Assembly: GCA_045605365.1 (NCBI GenBank)
Contig: JAZUPV010000095.1
Location: 1-15,279 of the forward strand
Direction of reading: 5' to 3'
Length of the DNA stretch: 15,279 nt
Source: CAKVLS01 sp045605365
Lineage (GTDB): Bacteria > Bacillota > Clostridia > Christensenellales > UBA1242
Position numbers and translations under genes: made by a program. Under the pieces are notes generated by a model. The model had not been told where the DNA came from. It did not search any database and was given only the letters and a program-made list of their open reading frames with translations. Of the stretch, positions 13,713 to 15,279 are shown one piece after another (within the stretch, counting starts at the first letter, position 1; every line of letters begins with the position of its first letter).

Positions 13713-15279
13713 GTGAAAGTTTTTAAAAGCATAATGCTATATTTACTTATCGCTATTGGTGTATGTGCAGCAGGCTTGCTAGTTTGTTGTGTCATTTTGA
13801 TGGTTTCACCAAATACATCAATATTTGGATACAAATACGTTAGTTACAAAGCCACTCATACCAAAGAGTTGACGGAGTATAGGTTCACTCATGATATAGG
13901 TGCTATCAGTATAGAAACTAACCGTATGAGTGTTAATATTCAACCACACAGCGACAATACAGAATATATCAAGATTGTTTACAAACAAGGTATGTCTGGT
14001 TTTGTTAAAAAAGACACCAAGCTAGAACTTGAAGAACCAAAAGTTACTGCAAAACAATTTACAGGTGTTAATGATGACACAACTTATAATGCTATCATTA
14101 TCAAAATGCTTGAGCCAGAAGGTCTAGTATTTTTGAATAATCCAGCTATGACAATATACTTGCCAGCTAATGTTCACTATAGCGTTATCCAAGCAGAAAC
14201 AGGCAAAGGTGTTATCAATTTTATCGAAGCGGCAGATTCTTCACACAAAATTGATGTTAGCAAACTATACCTAAGTTCTTCTACTTCAAACATCAATATC
14301 GCAGCAACTGGCGTAGAAGATTATTTTATCACTACAAAAACAGGCGACTTATTTATCGCCAACAACAACCAAGATATCAATGCAAATATTTCTTTTAATA
14401 CTAAAACTGGTTCTTTCTCTACAGCATCTACCATCAATGGTACATTTAATGTAGAGTCATCAGTTGGTTCAGTTGGTCCTAACATTAAGTTAAAGAAAGT
14501 CCTTGGTACATTCAATTACAATGCACCTTCTGGCAATGTTGTTATCGAGTCTATCGGTAGCGAAGCAGATGGCAAAGGCGCTAACGTAACTATCAAATCT
14601 ACCAATGCAAAATTTACTATCGGTACAATATATGGTTATACATACGTTCAACCATACAACGAAGGCAATATCGAAAACCTAACCTTCAACATCAACTACC
14701 TATACAATATCTCTAAGAGTGGTCAACAAAGCTTCTTCGAAAGTGGCAAGGGTGATATTACTATAGGTACACTAAAAGGTTATTCTCAATTCAAAACTTC
14801 AACCGGTGACATCACTATCAAAGATGCTTGGGAGTCAATGCTAATCTTAAGTTATAGCGGCACAATCAATGTTGCATATAACCTAGGCGCAACTATCAAC
14901 AACGAGCTAGGTGGTTTTCAAGTAGACACTACAGAGAGCTATATCACAGCAACAAATCTTCATTGTGTAGTAGATATTGACGTTAACGACGCTAAACTTA
15001 CTCGTGGTCGCAAGATTGACTTGACATTTACTCGTATAGTAGACAATAGCTCAATCAATGCTTATCAACACGACGTAAAAATCAGCGCTAAAAAAGGTCA
15101 AGTATACACACTAATCACTCAAGGTACAACCAATGTAGAAGTTAACAGTACAGTTGGTTTACACTCACCATATTCTTCAACAGATAGTGATTACAAATCT
15201 TCTTACGAAGGTCACAAAGTATACCGTGTAGGTTATGCATTAGGTTCTGGCAACTCAGTATCTAAGAGCATAGATATTG
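13713..15279 (+). CDS. Membrane-anchored beta-repeat surface protein, DUF4097/adhesin-like, partial
   Basis: From GTG 13713, with TTGGAGG 7 nt upstream, the frame stays open for 522 codons to the right edge. Residues about 6-31 form an N-terminal membrane helix, followed by an extracytoplasmic part rich in Thr, Ser, Asn, Ile and Val. Short strand motifs of the type KTGDLFI, KTGSFST, SGNVVI, KGDITIG and STGDITIK recur every 20-40 residues. That pattern is typical of the DUF4097 (putative adhesin) beta-helix family, in which each turn carries a G-D/S/N-hydrophobic step. No enzyme motif is visible, and the C-terminus, where a wall anchor or second domain might lie, is missing. The consensus promoter and C-ending codons (AAC, ATC, GAC) suggest strong expression. 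The family call is from the pattern only. Confidence 0.72.
   Translation, partial: MKVFKSIMLYLLIAIGVCAAGLLVCCVILMVSPNTSIFGYKYVSYKATHTKELTEYRFTHDIGAISIETNRMSVNIQPHSDNTEYIKIVYKQGMSGFVKKDTKLELEEPKVTAKQFTGVNDDTTYNAIIIKMLEPEGLVFLNNPAMTIYLPANVHYSVIQAETGKGVINFIEAADSSHKIDVSKLYLSSSTSNINIAATGVEDYFITTKTGDLFIANNNQDINANISFNTKTGSFSTASTINGTFNVESSVGSVGPNIKLKKVLGTFNYNAPSGNVVIESIGSEADGKGANVTIKSTNAKFTIGTIYGYTYVQPYNEGNIENLTFNINYLYNISKSGQQSFFESGKGDITIGTLKGYSQFKTSTGDITIKDAWESMLILSYSGTINVAYNLGATINNELGGFQVDTTESYITATNLHCVVDIDVNDAKLTRGRKIDLTFTRIVDNSSINAYQHDVKISAKKGQVYTLITQGTTNVEVNSTVGLHSPYSSTDSDYKSSYEGHKVYRVGYALGSGNSVSKSIDI

Noticed and set aside
1..15279. An alternative genetic code with TGA as Trp, suggested by the absence of TGA stops.
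   Set aside because: Trp is encoded by TGG throughout and conserved proteins are full length with no in-frame TGA; preference for TAA fits low GC.
1..15279. CRISPR array, insertion sequence, tRNA or rRNA genes, riboswitch or T-box (looked for especially before alaS).
   Set aside because: No regularly spaced repeats, transposase motifs, cloverleaf or rRNA-like sequence were seen, and alaS follows dnaB by only 18 bp.

Overview
The window is AT-rich DNA from a low-GC bacterium of the Firmicutes type, most likely a strict or near-strict anaerobe of the clostridial or gut-commensal kind. The grounds are the base composition, strong AGGAG-type ribosome binding sites, consensus-like sigma-A promoters, many Rho-independent terminators, a rubrerythrin, a lipoprotein signal peptide and several single-pass membrane proteins. 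Tryptophan is encoded by TGG. All twelve complete genes end in TAA (eleven) or TAG (one), so the standard bacterial code fits. I cannot name the species.

Left part (1-3300). A partial gene for a membrane-anchored protein runs leftward off the window. It is divergent from a small XRE-type repressor gene, and a perfect 19-bp palindrome lies between the two. Two short leftward genes follow, a membrane protein with a zinc ribbon and a signal-anchored hypothetical. A rightward gene with its own clear promoter encodes a 406-residue anchored protein built from tandem repeats of about 32 residues. Bidirectional-looking terminators separate the convergent units.

Middle part (3300-6800). Two leftward genes each form their own unit. 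One is a double-length nucleoside hydrolase made of two fused domains, in which the first has lost key active-site residues. The other is a CYTH-like (triphosphate-tunnel) protein with its own terminator. A divergent rubrerythrin gene follows as a single-gene unit closed by a terminator.

Right part (6800-15279). A promoter at about 6816-6844 appears to drive a tight five-gene operon: a lipoprotein with a C-terminal membrane helix and an internal CxxC/CxxC pair, the ribosome-associated GTPase TypA/BipA, a small two-helix membrane protein overlapping typA, the replicative helicase DnaB, and a short alanyl-tRNA synthetase without the C-terminal C-Ala domain. A terminator at 13565-13595 closes it. 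A near-perfect promoter (TTGACA, 17 bp, TATAAT) then starts a large anchored beta-repeat surface protein of DUF4097 style that runs off the right edge.

The window reads as core information-processing genes (translation, replication, tRNA charging) interspersed with poorly characterised envelope proteins. I see no mobile element, CRISPR array, rRNA or tRNA. The most unusual items are the asymmetric nucleoside hydrolase fusion, the 32-residue repeat protein, the membrane-anchored CxxC lipoprotein leading the typA-dnaB-alaS operon, and the palindromic operator beside the XRE gene.
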